From: Kocuria rosea
Lineage (GTDB): Bacteria > Actinomycetota > Actinomycetes > Actinomycetales > Micrococcaceae
Length of the DNA: 64,000 nucleotides
Assembly: GCF_023715525.1 (NCBI RefSeq)
Contig: NZ_JAMBOG010000016.1
Location: 1-64,000 of the forward strand
Direction of reading: 5' to 3'
Position numbers and translations under genes: made by a program. The notes under the pieces were generated by a model. The model did not search any database, was not told the origin of the DNA, and was given only the letters and a program-made list of their open reading frames with translations. Below, piece after piece: positions 9,663-17,945 of this stretch; position 1 is the stretch's first letter, and each line of letters starts with the position of its first letter.

Positions 9663-10544
9663 ATGCCGTCGATGACTTTTGCACTCGCCCTGATCTGCTT
9701 CACCGGTGCTGCCGTTCTGGCCATCTGGCTCGCGGTAGGTGCCCGGTGGGGCGGCGACCGGGCGGTACGCCAGAACCTCAAGGCCGGCTTCGCCCCCTCA
9801 GAGGCCGAGAAGATCCGCAACGCCCCGGACTTCGGCTGGGCCCGGCAGTTCACCACGGCCAAAGGCCGTGAGCGTCTTGAAGTGCTCTACGCCAAAGCCG
9901 GACGGCCTGTGAACTGGCCGATCGCCCGGCTGATGGCATACAAGGTTTACGCCCTCGCGGCGGCTGTCATGGTGTCGCTCCTGCTTCTGCTCCTGAGCGG
10001 CTTCAACAACATGATGGTCCTCGTCACGGTGGTCATGGTGCCGGTTTCCTACTTTGTGCCGGACTTGTTGCTGCACTCCCGCGGGATCGAGCGGCAGAAG
10101 GAGATCAGCCTTCAACTGGCCGATACCCTGGACCAGATGATGATCGCCGTCGAGGCCGGGTTGGGCTTCGAAACGGCGATGGATCGCGCTGGGCACGGCG
10201 GCAAAGGGGCGCTGGCCGAAGAACTCGTGCGCACCCTCCAGGAGATGAGGGTGGGCATTCCCCGCCGCGACGCCTATCTGGCCCTGGAAGAACGGACCGA
10301 TGTTCCGGATCTCCGGCAGTTCACGCGGGCAGTGATCCAGGCCGATGCCTACGGCATTTCCATCGCCACGGTCCTGCGCACCCAAGCCGACGAAATGCGC
10401 GTCAAGCGACGTCAACGGGCGGAGGAAGCCGCCCAGAAAATTCCCACCAAGATCGTCATTCCGTTGATGCTGTTCGTCCTTCCGGTCCTGTTCCTCACCG
10501 TGCTCGGACCCGCCGTGCTCAACGCAATGAAAATGATGCAGTGA
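9663..10544 (+). CDS. tadC: TadC inner-membrane platform protein
   Basis: The 293-residue T2SSF-domain protein is partner of TadB. It has an N-terminal helix, two central helices around residues 92-135, the conserved LADTLDQMMIAVEAGLGFETAM segment, and PTKIVIPLMLFVLPVLFLTVLGPAVL as the last helix. Such proteins interact with TadA in the pilus platform. ATG at 9663 follows GAAGGA. The gap to tadB is 35 bases. The sortase gene begins one base after its stop, so sortase translation is probably tied to pilus gene expression. Confidence 0.93.
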   Translation: MPSMTFALALICFTGAAVLAIWLAVGARWGGDRAVRQNLKAGFAPSEAEKIRNAPDFGWARQFTTAKGRERLEVLYAKAGRPVNWPIARLMAYKVYALAAAVMVSLLLLLLSGFNNMMVLVTVVMVPVSYFVPDLLLHSRGIERQKEISLQLADTLDQMMIAVEAGLGFETAMDRAGHGGKGALAEELVRTLQEMRVGIPRRDAYLALEERTDVPDLRQFTRAVIQADAYGISIATVLRTQADEMRVKRRQRAEEAAQKIPTKIVIPLMLFVLPVLFLTVLGPAVLNAMKMMQ

Positions 10545-10545
10545 G

Positions 10546-11325
10546 ATGAAACTCAAAAGCACTGCGGCGACCTCACCGGCGCTCCGCACAGTCGGCCGTC
10601 GGGTTCCTGTGCTGCCGGCCCTCCTTGCTGCAGTTTCGCTGTCGGCCACCGGCCTGCTGGTGTTCCAGTGGACGGTCGACTCCCCGGCTGCTGGCTTCAG
10701 CGGGGACGTCCAGCACGAAGATCCCGGCGCGGTGAGCGCTCCTGCCCCCCTGGGCGTCTCCTCGCTCCCGCCCGACGACGCCCGAGCAGCCGGTGACCCT
10801 GGCGCTCACAGCGCAGTGCGAGGCCCCGAGACCTGCGGCAACCTGCAGACCCGCGCTCGCGTCTGCTCCCCCTCCCTCGGCATCGACGCCATGCTGGAAG
10901 CGGTCGGAACGGACGAGTCCGGGAACCTGGCGGTGCCCACGCGCGAGGACCACGCGGCCATCGGCTGGTACTCCGCCTCCGCCCCGATCGGCGCGGAGGA
11001 GGGCAACACCGTGCTGGCCGGACACGTGGACTACCCGTACTCCGCCCCCGCCCTGGGCACGCTCTACACCGCGCAGCCGGGACAGAAGCTGTGGATCTCC
11101 GACGGCACCGGGAACGTGCACTCCTACACGGTGGTCGCGGTGCGAGAGCCGACTCCGCGGACAGAGCCGCCGATGGACGTCTTCGCACTGACCGGGGAGC
11201 CGGGGCTGTCCCTGATCACCTGCTCCGGCGACTACGTCCAGCCCGACGGGTCCCCGACGTGGTCGTACACGAACAACCTGATCGTCGACCTCGCCCTGGA
11301 CCCGGAGACCGCTTCCGTTCCATGA
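10546..11325 (+). CDS. Sortase, class E/F-like, linked to the Tad locus
   Basis: The 259-residue protein has an N-terminal signal anchor (about residues 24-45) and a sortase domain at about 105-250. The catalytic His is in VLAGHVDYP (His160) and the Cys in SLITCSGD (Cys226). The Asn-containing strand YTNNLIVDL follows. Sortases join surface proteins bearing LPxTG- or LAxTG-like signals to the cell wall. Odd: there is no arginine at all between Cys226 and the C terminus, where the third catalytic residue of this class normally lies. Residue Gly replaces it about nine positions after the Cys. It begins one base after tadC, and the next gene encodes a possible substrate. It is confidently a sortase family member; activity is less certain. 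Confidence 0.85.
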   Translation: MKLKSTAATSPALRTVGRRVPVLPALLAAVSLSATGLLVFQWTVDSPAAGFSGDVQHEDPGAVSAPAPLGVSSLPPDDARAAGDPGAHSAVRGPETCGNLQTRARVCSPSLGIDAMLEAVGTDESGNLAVPTREDHAAIGWYSASAPIGAEEGNTVLAGHVDYPYSAPALGTLYTAQPGQKLWISDGTGNVHSYTVVAVREPTPRTEPPMDVFALTGEPGLSLITCSGDYVQPDGSPTWSYTNNLIVDLALDPETASVP

Positions 11326-11480
11326 CGCCGTGGCGCTGCGGCTCGTCCACCCTTATGGGCACATCGGCCGTAGCACTGCCTCTTTTCAGGACGGCGAATC
11401 CTCCATGCAATTACATTAGTTAATGCCGACGTGCTCTCCGCCTGCCCACCGGCCTCCCCATCCTTCAAAGGAGTACCCCC

Positions 11481-12980
11481 ATGTCCTGCTCCGCCCGTGC
11501 CCACCGCGCCCGGCCCCTGGCCCTCGCGGTGCTTGCCGGAACCACCACGGTGACCGGCACGCTCGTCACCGCGCTCCCGGCGCTGGCCGCCCCCGTGGCG
11601 ATCGAGGCCTACGCCACGGAGATGCCGGTCGGCACTCCGGCCACCGGCGCCGACCACTACTTCCACCGGGTGACGCTGAGCAACGGGGACACCGCCTACG
11701 GCATCAACGAGGACCAGCCCTTGGCCCCGGCCGAGGAACTCGTCCTCGACGACGAGGACTACACGGTGGCCGAGCCCCTCGACGACCCTGAGGGTGGATG
11801 GCGGGACGTGGTAGGGGAGAAGGTCGGCGATCACCCTGTGTACTGGGAGCCGGAGAAGGCCGCCCTGGCCGGCTACATCCTCTCGGTCTTCGGCGCGACC
11901 GAGGACGCCGACGAAGCCCTGGCCGTGCACTGGGCGGTGCGGTCCCTGGCCACGGCGGACAGCCCGGCACCGGAGCGGTCCGGGCTGCAGCGGGCCCATC
12001 TGGAGCGCGCCGAGGTCATGCTCGAGGAGGCGCGCGCCACCGTCGCCTTCCTCGCTCCGCGGGACAGCTACCGCACCGACATCGTCGTCGACGCCACCGG
12101 CCGCCCCACGCACCTGACCGTCCAGCTGCCGGAGATCTACGAGGAGGTCACCGTGACGCTGGAGGGACCGGTCACGTTCGCCGACGGGACGGCGACGCAG
12201 CACATCACCGGCGGGCCGCGGGAGCAGGAACTGGAACTGGTCGTGGATGAGGGGGCAACCGTCGGGAGGATCACCGCCGAACTGGCGGCGACCATGCCCT
12301 CGACCGAGCTGGTCGTCCTGGCCGACGACGAGCACCGCGACCTGTTCATCGCCGGCCAGGACCGCACGGTCACCTGGTCGGCGGACGCCGCCTTCGCGAT
12401 CACCGAGTCCGCCAGGCCGGGCGACGACGTCCGCGACGGCCAGACGCCCGCTCCTGATGGCAAGAACACCAGCACGCCGGCCGATGAGGGAACGGACCAG
12501 CACGCCGACGGCGCCGACGAAACGGCCGGACCGGGCGCCGACGGAGGCGCTGAGTCCGACGTCGACGAAACTGCCGGATCGGGCGCGGACCGGTCCGTCC
12601 GACCCGTTGTCGAAGGGCCCACTGGGCCGGTCACGGACGGAGATCCCGATGACGGCACCGGCCTTCCGTGGACAGTGAGCGAGAACGAGACCGGGCAGAA
12701 GGTCACGACGTCTCTGGAGGCCTTCGTCCTGTTCGAGGAGCAGACCAGCACGCACACCGAAGTCGTCACCGAGACCACCACGAGCCTGGGTGCAGGGGGC
12801 GCGGCCTATGCGGACGTGGTCATGGCTGACACCGGTATGGGCGCTTCGCAGCCGGCGGGTGCCCGGAGCGCCGGCGCCCCGGTGCTCCTCGCCGTGATGG
12901 CGGTGGCTGCCGGACTCGGATCCTGGGCTCTGCGCCGCCGGACGCCCTCGGGCCGCGCGAAGCATGCGACGGTCTCGTGA
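11481..12980 (+). CDS. Large secreted surface protein with MADTG sorting-like signal
   Basis: The 499-residue protein has a Sec signal peptide (about 1-37, cleavage near ALPALAAP). The N-terminal region around residues 40-180 includes a helical stretch with ALAVHWAVRSLAT that recalls helices in TQXA/thioester-type adhesion domains, but the mature protein has no cysteine, so no thioester. An acidic Gly/Asp/Thr linker (about 315-400) repeats DETAGxGAD. The C terminus has MADTG at 448-452, a hydrophobic helix at about 465-484 and RRR: the sorting-signal layout, with Met in place of Leu of LAxTG, the motif favoured by class E sortases. It lies directly after the sortase. Likely a wall-anchored adhesin or pilus-associated protein; this role is inferred. 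AAAGGAG precedes the ATG. Confidence 0.75.
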   Translation: MSCSARAHRARPLALAVLAGTTTVTGTLVTALPALAAPVAIEAYATEMPVGTPATGADHYFHRVTLSNGDTAYGINEDQPLAPAEELVLDDEDYTVAEPLDDPEGGWRDVVGEKVGDHPVYWEPEKAALAGYILSVFGATEDADEALAVHWAVRSLATADSPAPERSGLQRAHLERAEVMLEEARATVAFLAPRDSYRTDIVVDATGRPTHLTVQLPEIYEEVTVTLEGPVTFADGTATQHITGGPREQELELVVDEGATVGRITAELAATMPSTELVVLADDEHRDLFIAGQDRTVTWSADAAFAITESARPGDDVRDGQTPAPDGKNTSTPADEGTDQHADGADETAGPGADGGAESDVDETAGSGADRSVRPVVEGPTGPVTDGDPDDGTGLPWTVSENETGQKVTTSLEAFVLFEEQTSTHTEVVTETTTSLGAGGAAYADVVMADTGMGASQPAGARSAGAPVLLAVMAVAAGLGSWALRRRTPSGRAKHATVS

Positions 12981-13048
12981 GATTTTCATCGGCCGGCCAC
13001 GGCCGGCATTCGCCGCCCCTTCCACCTTCAGTACTTCGGGAGATCCCC

Positions 13049-13723
13049 ATGGTCCGCCAGACTCGAGCCGCAGTTGCTGCCGCCCTCACCCTCGTGACGC
13101 TGACGGGGTGCGGCGGCGCCACCGCCGAGGCGACGCCCTCGCACGTCTACAGCCCACTGCCCCCGTTCACGACGGCGACGCCGACCAAGAGCCCGTCGCC
13201 CGAGGCGTCGTCCAGCCCCTCGGCGACGCCGTCGCCGTCCCCCACGGCCGCGTCCTCGGAGGCGGCCGTGGCCGGTGCCCAGGGCGGCACTGCCGAGCTG
13301 GGTGCGCCGGCACAGCCCTCAGTGCCGGAAGGCGCGGTGGTGCAGATCCCCGTGCCGGCGCCTGTCGCTGGGTCCGGCGCGATCGGTGGCGACCTCCCGG
13401 TCCAGGCCACCGAGCGGACCTCGTCCAGCACCACCACGACCACGTCGACCACTCTCGAGGCCCGCGTGTCGGTCGTCGTCACCTGCGAGGGGCAGTGCAT
13501 GCTCGACGACCTCTCCGCCCCCGAGCTGACCGGTGAGGACGGCCCCATCGCACCCGATCTCCTGCAACGGGCGCTGGAGGAGGAGCTGAGCCGGCAGAGC
13601 AGTGACCGGCCACTGGTCACCGACGACCTGACCGAGCAGCTCACCCGGGCGGACTGGGAGCTGGCCGACCGATTTCTCCAAGGCGGGCAGGAGAAACTGA
13701 TCTTCTCCTCGGCTCGGAAGTAG
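13049..13723 (+). CDS. Putative lipoprotein with Ser/Thr/Pro linker, Tad-associated
   Basis: The 224-residue product has a lipobox LVTLTGC with the acylated Cys at residue 20. A Pro/Ser/Thr-rich linker of about 60 residues, a Thr-run (SSSTTTTTSTT) and a C-terminal region with a CEGQC pair and a charged helical end (LLQRALEEELSRQ) follow. I do not recognise a domain. The ATG at 13049 has GGGAG at 13038-13042; an in-frame GTG at 12977 overlapping the previous gene is less likely since it would bury the signal peptide. It is the last gene before a strong terminator and is probably part of the pilus-sortase transcription unit; an envelope accessory role is inferred. Confidence 0.65.
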   Translation: MVRQTRAAVAAALTLVTLTGCGGATAEATPSHVYSPLPPFTTATPTKSPSPEASSSPSATPSPSPTAASSEAAVAGAQGGTAELGAPAQPSVPEGAVVQIPVPAPVAGSGAIGGDLPVQATERTSSSTTTTTSTTLEARVSVVVTCEGQCMLDDLSAPELTGEDGPIAPDLLQRALEEELSRQSSDRPLVTDDLTEQLTRADWELADRFLQGGQEKLIFSSARK

Positions 13724-13756
13724 CCCCGTTCGCGATCGACGGCGACCTGGGACGAC

Positions 13757-13793
13757 AGAAGGCCCCCGGACCGATTCGGTCCGGGGGCCTTCT
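13757..13793. terminator. Strong bidirectional terminator
   Basis: A perfect 17-bp stem (AGAAGGCCCCCGGACCG against its complement) with a 3-base ATT loop closes the Tad-sortase unit on the + strand. The leading AGAA and trailing TTCT make it symmetric, so it also ends the tRNA transcript coming from the right. Confidence 0.9.
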
Positions 13794-13798
13794 GCTGC

Positions 13799-13875
13799 TG
13801 GTCGGGATGACAGGATTTGAACCTGCGACCTCGTCGTCCCGAACGACGCGCGCTACCAAGCTGCGCCACATCCCG
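13799..13875 (-). tRNA. tRNA-Pro(CGG)
   Basis: This 77-nt cloverleaf reads CGGGATG...CATCCCG for the acceptor stem, with discriminator A and an encoded CCA (complement of 13799-13801). The anticodon stem CGTCG/CGACG holds loop TTCGGGA, giving anticodon CGG for CCG codons, which are common in this genome. The T-loop is TTCAAAT. The convergent terminator sits 5 bases past its 3' end. Confidence 0.95.
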
Positions 13876-14131
13876 TGAAGCCTCCGGCGTCCTGCCGGAA
13901 ACAACTGCTCCATCATAGCGGTCCGCCCGCACGGGTGCGAAATCGGCGCCCCGCCACCGTGTCGCACCTCCGGCTCCGCTCGTCCCGGCGGGGCCGTTCC
14001 CCTTCCCAAAACCGCCGGAACCGTTGCGTCCCCCCTGGTCAGGTGGGACTCTGTGCATGTCACCGCATCAACCGGTGCTCGAGGACCGCTCACGGTCGAG
14101 CCCCCGATCGGCCCCTGCCCCGGGAGGACCC

Positions 14132-15721
14132 ATGTCCCACCACACCAGCCGACGGGCCGCCGCCACGGCCCTGGCGGGCGCCCTGGCGCTCGCCGCCCCG
14201 GGTGCCGTCGCCGCGCCCGCCCCGGAGAAAGGGGCCGGGCCGAGCGGCACCGCGATCACCCAAGCGGTCTCCGCGGAGCAGGTGACGGCCCACCTCAAGG
14301 TGCTCCAGGCGGTCACAACCGCCAACGCCGGCACCCGCGCCTCGGGCACCCCGGGCTACCGGGCCAGCGTCGACTACGTGGTCGGCCGGCTGCGGGCCGC
14401 CGGCTACGCCCCGCAGATCCAGGCCTTCGACTTCCCGTACTTCGCCGAGGCCGTGCCGACGACGGTCACGGTGCCTGGTGCCGGGGGCATTCCCCGAAGG
14501 CTCTCGACCGAGGAGGCGGCCGTCATGGTCTTCTCCGGCTCCGGCACGGTCACCGCGCCCGTGCAGGCCGTGGACACCACCGGCGAGCGGATCGCCGGCA
14601 CGAGCGGGTGCGAGGCAGAGGACTTCGCGGCCTTTACCGCGGGCAGCATCGCCCTCCTGCAGCGCGGCACCTGCTCGTTCGCGCAGAAGGCCGCCAACGC
14701 CCAGGCCGCCGGGGCCAGTGCGGTCCTGATCTTCAACACGGGCCTGCCGGAGGAGGAGGGCGTCGTCGCCGGCACCCTCGGTGAGCCCGGGCTGGTGTCG
14801 ATCCCCGTGGTCGGCCTCAGCTACGCGGCGGGCACGGCGCTGCTGGGCGGCAGCGAGGTGACCGTGGCGGCGCAGACGGTCTCCGAGTCCCGCACCACGT
14901 ACAACGTGCTCGCCGAGACCGGCACGGGCAGCCCGGAGAACACCGTCATGGTCGGGGCGCACCTGGACAGCGTGCCGGAGGGGCCGGGGATCAACGACAA
15001 CGGCACGGGCTCCGCGGGCATCCTCGCCATCGCCGAGGCCCTGGCCGGGGAGCAGACCGCGAACCGGGTCCGCTTCGCCTGGTGGGGCGCGGAGGAGTCC
15101 GGGCTGCTCGGCTCCAAGCACTACGTCGCCGGGCTCAAGGCCGGAGACCCCGCGGCGCTGGAGGACGTCGCGCTGTACCTGAACTTCGACATGATCGGCT
15201 CCCCGAACTACGGCCGCTTCGTCTACGACGGCGACCACTCCGCCTTCCCGCCCGTCCCGACCCCGGAGGGTGGCACGGTCACCGCGCCGGCCGGGTCCGC
15301 GGCCATTGAGGCCGCGTTCCACGAGCACTTCGGCTCCGTGGGCCTGGCCTCGGGCGAGACCGAGTTCAGCGGCCGCAGCGACTACGGCCCGTTCATCGCC
15401 GAGGGCGTCCCCGCCGGGGGGCTGTTCACCGGCGCCGAGGGGATCAAGACCGTGGAGCAGGCGGCCCTGTTCGGCGGGCGGGCCGGCATCGCCTACGACT
15501 TCTGCTACCACCTGCCCTGCGACGACGTCAGCAACGTCAACGCCCAGGGCCTGGAGGAGATGACCGATGCGGCCGCCGCCGTCGTGCTCCGCTTCGCCAC
15601 GTCCGTGCAGGAGCTCGAGGACGGGGTCGCCGCGCCGGACCAGGACGCGACCGGGGACGCGGGCACCCGGGACCAGGGGCAGGGGATGGGCTCCCGGGCT
15701 CACGAGCACGCCGGCTCCTGA
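14132..15721 (+). CDS. Secreted M28 aminopeptidase with PA domain
   Basis: The 529-residue protein has a signal peptide (about 1-28, ending ALAAPGAVAA), a PA domain inserted at about 130-250 (GTCSFAQKAANAQAAGA), and a zinc aminopeptidase M28 domain. Metal ligands are visible: His277 and Asp279-type HLDSVPEG, Asp289 in INDNGTGS, Glu321/322 in WWGAEESG, Asp353 in NFDMIG and His460 in CYHLPCDD. It resembles the Streptomyces griseus aminopeptidase group, which removes N-terminal hydrophobic residues from peptides outside the cell. GGGAGGA precedes the ATG. The C-terminal tail is short and hydrophilic with no wall anchor, so it should be released. The next gene is a shorter paralogue. Confidence 0.92.
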   Translation: MSHHTSRRAAATALAGALALAAPGAVAAPAPEKGAGPSGTAITQAVSAEQVTAHLKVLQAVTTANAGTRASGTPGYRASVDYVVGRLRAAGYAPQIQAFDFPYFAEAVPTTVTVPGAGGIPRRLSTEEAAVMVFSGSGTVTAPVQAVDTTGERIAGTSGCEAEDFAAFTAGSIALLQRGTCSFAQKAANAQAAGASAVLIFNTGLPEEEGVVAGTLGEPGLVSIPVVGLSYAAGTALLGGSEVTVAAQTVSESRTTYNVLAETGTGSPENTVMVGAHLDSVPEGPGINDNGTGSAGILAIAEALAGEQTANRVRFAWWGAEESGLLGSKHYVAGLKAGDPAALEDVALYLNFDMIGSPNYGRFVYDGDHSAFPPVPTPEGGTVTAPAGSAAIEAAFHEHFGSVGLASGETEFSGRSDYGPFIAEGVPAGGLFTGAEGIKTVEQAALFGGRAGIAYDFCYHLPCDDVSNVNAQGLEEMTDAAAAVVLRFATSVQELEDGVAAPDQDATGDAGTRDQGQGMGSRAHEHAGS

Positions 15722-15900
15722 CCTTCTCCCGGACCAGGCCCGGCCCGACGCGGGAAGGCCCGACCCCACAGTGCCCTCCAGCCCGGACATGTGGGTGTCG
15801 CCTGTTGACGCCGTGCGGGGGGAGTGGTGTCCTGAGCGGACATCGTCGTCGGGTCCGGGCTCCGGGCGCGGCCGGCGCAGCATCGGCCCGAGGATGTCGC

Positions 15901-17097
15901 ATGGTCCGGTACAAGTCCAGCCTCTGGCTGGTGTCAGCGGCCCTGGCCGCTGCCCTGTCGCTGGCGGTCACCGGCGCCGCCACGGGTGCCGCCACGGGCG
16001 CCGACGACACCGGGGACGCCACGCAGAAGATCACCGAGGCGGTCTCCGCCGCCGCGCTGCAGAAGCATCTGCAGGCCTTCGAGGACATCGCGCAGGCCCA
16101 CGGCGGGAACCGCGCGGACGGCACCGAGGGATACCGTGCCAGCGTCGAGTACGTGGTGGAGAAGCTGCGCGAGGCGGGCTACGACCCACAGGTCCAGTTG
16201 TTCCAAACCCCCTACTCCGACCACGACGACCACTTCGACCACTCGGAGCAGCGCGAGTCCTACAACGTTCTCGCGGACACCGGCTCGGGGGACCCGGCGA
16301 GCACCGTCGTGGTCGGCGCGCACCTCGACAGCGTCCCGGAGGGACCGGGGATCAACGACAACGCCTCCGGCGCCGCAGGCATCCTCGCCGTGGCCGAGGC
16401 TCTGGCCGGCACGGAGCTCCAGAACGCCGTGCGCTTCGCCTGGTGGGGCGCCGAGGAGATCGACCTGCTGGGCTCCCAGCACTACGTGGACGACCTCGCC
16501 GGGAACGACCCGGCAGCACTGGAGGACATCTCGCTGTACCTGAACTTCGACATGATCGGCTCACCCAACTACGGCCGCTTCGTCTACGACGGCTCCGGCG
16601 CCCCGGCCGGATCCCGGGAGATCGAGGACGCGTTCCACGAGTACTTCGACTCCGTGGGGCTGGAGGTGGGGAGGACCGAGTTCGACGACGGCAGCGACTA
16701 CGCGGCCTTCGTCGACGCCGGAATCCCCTCCGGCGGGCTCTACACCGGGGCCGACGAGCTCATGAGCGAGCGCGACGCCGACCGCTTCGGGGGGCGGGCC
16801 GAGGAGCCCCACGACGCGTGCTACCACCGCTCCTGCGACGACCTGGCCAACATCGACCTCCAGGGATTCGAGCAGATGAGCGACGCCGCGGCGGCCGTCG
16901 TGCTGCGCTACGCGACGTCCGCCCACGGCACCGGGACCCCCGGGCTGCCGGCGACCGGAGCGCCGGGGGACCTGCCGGGGGCTCTCGCCCCCTTCGCCGC
17001 GGGCGTCCTCGCGGTGGGCGCCGTGGCCCTCGCCACTGCGGGGGCCGTGCGGCGGGACGGCAGGACCGCCGGGCATCCTCAGCGAGGACCTGATTGA
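15901..17097 (+). CDS. Wall-anchored M28 aminopeptidase with LPATG signal
   Basis: The 398-residue protein is a paralogue of the preceding enzyme, with the same M28 ligands: His141 in GAHLDSVPEG, INDNASG, WWGAEEID, NFDMIGSPNYG and CYHRSCDD. It lacks the PA domain, so the catalytic core starts soon after the signal peptide (about 1-25); a short HDDHFDHSEQ loop replaces it. The C terminus is a textbook sortase signal: LPATG at 349-353, a hydrophobic helix at about 361-384 and RRDGR. It should remain attached to peptidoglycan. The ATG at 15901 follows GAGG at 15890-15893. The pair suggests one shed and one anchored peptidase from a tandem duplication. Which sortase anchors it is unknown; LPxTG is not the typical class E motif. 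Confidence 0.9.
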   Translation: MVRYKSSLWLVSAALAAALSLAVTGAATGAATGADDTGDATQKITEAVSAAALQKHLQAFEDIAQAHGGNRADGTEGYRASVEYVVEKLREAGYDPQVQLFQTPYSDHDDHFDHSEQRESYNVLADTGSGDPASTVVVGAHLDSVPEGPGINDNASGAAGILAVAEALAGTELQNAVRFAWWGAEEIDLLGSQHYVDDLAGNDPAALEDISLYLNFDMIGSPNYGRFVYDGSGAPAGSREIEDAFHEYFDSVGLEVGRTEFDDGSDYAAFVDAGIPSGGLYTGADELMSERDADRFGGRAEEPHDACYHRSCDDLANIDLQGFEQMSDAAAAVVLRYATSAHGTGTPGLPATGAPGDLPGALAPFAAGVLAVGAVALATAGAVRRDGRTAGHPQRGPD

Positions 17098-17122
17098 TCA
17101 GCAGTCTTATCAGTGCCATGCT
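17094..17122 (+). promoter_or_regulatory. Promoter of the HAD hydrolase gene
   Basis: TTGATC (17094-17099), a 17-base spacer and CATGCT (17117-17122) form a good promoter. The ATG at 17130 lies 7 bases after the -10, so the transcript is probably leaderless. The -35 overlaps the stop codon of the M28 gene. Confidence 0.55.
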
Positions 17123-17129
17123 GGGGCGC

Positions 17130-17819
17130 ATGACTGCGACCGGAACCCGCCGCGGCGTACTCTTCGACGTCGACGGAACCCTCATCGACTCCAGCTACCT
17201 GCACACCGTCGCCTGGTGGCACGCCTTCAACGAGAAGGGCTACGACGTCCCGATGCACCGGATCCACCGGCTGATCGGGATGGGCACCGAGCAGCTGGTG
17301 GACGAGCTGCTGCCGGCCGACCGCGACAGGAGCGAGGACGACGCCATCGGCAAGGCCCACGGCACCCTGTTCTCCGTGCACTGGGCGGGGCTCAAGCCCA
17401 CCCGCGGTGCGGCCGAGCTGCTGCGCCGCTGCGCCGACGAGGGGCTGGTGGTCGTGCTCGCGTCGTCGTCGAACGCGACCGAGGTGGCGGCCATGCGCGA
17501 GGTGCTGGGCTCCGACGAGATCCTCACGGCCGTCACGACCGCCACCGACGCCGACGAGAGCAAGCCCGCCCCGGACATCTTCGCCGCGGCGCTCGAGGCC
17601 GGGGACCTGCGCCCGGAGAACGCGATCGTGGTCGGGGACGCCCGCTGGGACGTCGTGTCCGCGCGCAAGCTCGGCCTGGACACCGTGTGCCTGGGCAGCG
17701 GCGGGATCAGTGACGCGGAGCTGCGCGAGGCCGGGGCGGTCGCCGTCTACGCCGACCCGCAGGACCTGCTCGAGGACTTCGGGAACAGCCCGCTCGCCCG
17801 CCTCCTCGCCGACGGCTGA
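17130..17819 (+). CDS. HAD-family hydrolase (phosphoglycolate/beta-phosphoglucomutase type)
   Basis: The 229-residue protein is a haloacid-dehalogenase phosphatase with a helical cap. Motif I is FDVDGTLIDS, motif II is LASSSN, motif III Lys is in ESKPAPD, and motif IV is VVGDARWDV. Members dephosphorylate small metabolites such as phosphoglycolate or sugar phosphates; the substrate cannot be told here. The start at 17130 was chosen because a promoter ends just before it and homology begins at once; an ATG at 17118 is in frame. Confidence 0.85.
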   Translation: MTATGTRRGVLFDVDGTLIDSSYLHTVAWWHAFNEKGYDVPMHRIHRLIGMGTEQLVDELLPADRDRSEDDAIGKAHGTLFSVHWAGLKPTRGAAELLRRCADEGLVVVLASSSNATEVAAMREVLGSDEILTAVTTATDADESKPAPDIFAAALEAGDLRPENAIVVGDARWDVVSARKLGLDTVCLGSGGISDAELREAGAVAVYADPQDLLEDFGNSPLARLLADG

Positions 17820-17945
17820 CCCCGGCGGCCACGGGACGGCCCGCGCCGCCGACGGGCTGCCGACCGTTTCGTTACGCCGCGGTCGGGGAGGGCCCGCCGC
17901 CCGGTCGTATCCTCTGAGCTATCGCGCCCGGAAGGGGGAGCCGCC

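Noticed and set aside
11481-12980. Thioester adhesion domain in the surface protein
   Set aside because: The mature protein has no cysteine, so the Cys-Gln thioester cannot form.
13799-13875. tRNA-Pro gene as an attachment site for an integrated element
   Set aside because: No integrase and no direct repeat of the tRNA 3' end were noticed on either side.
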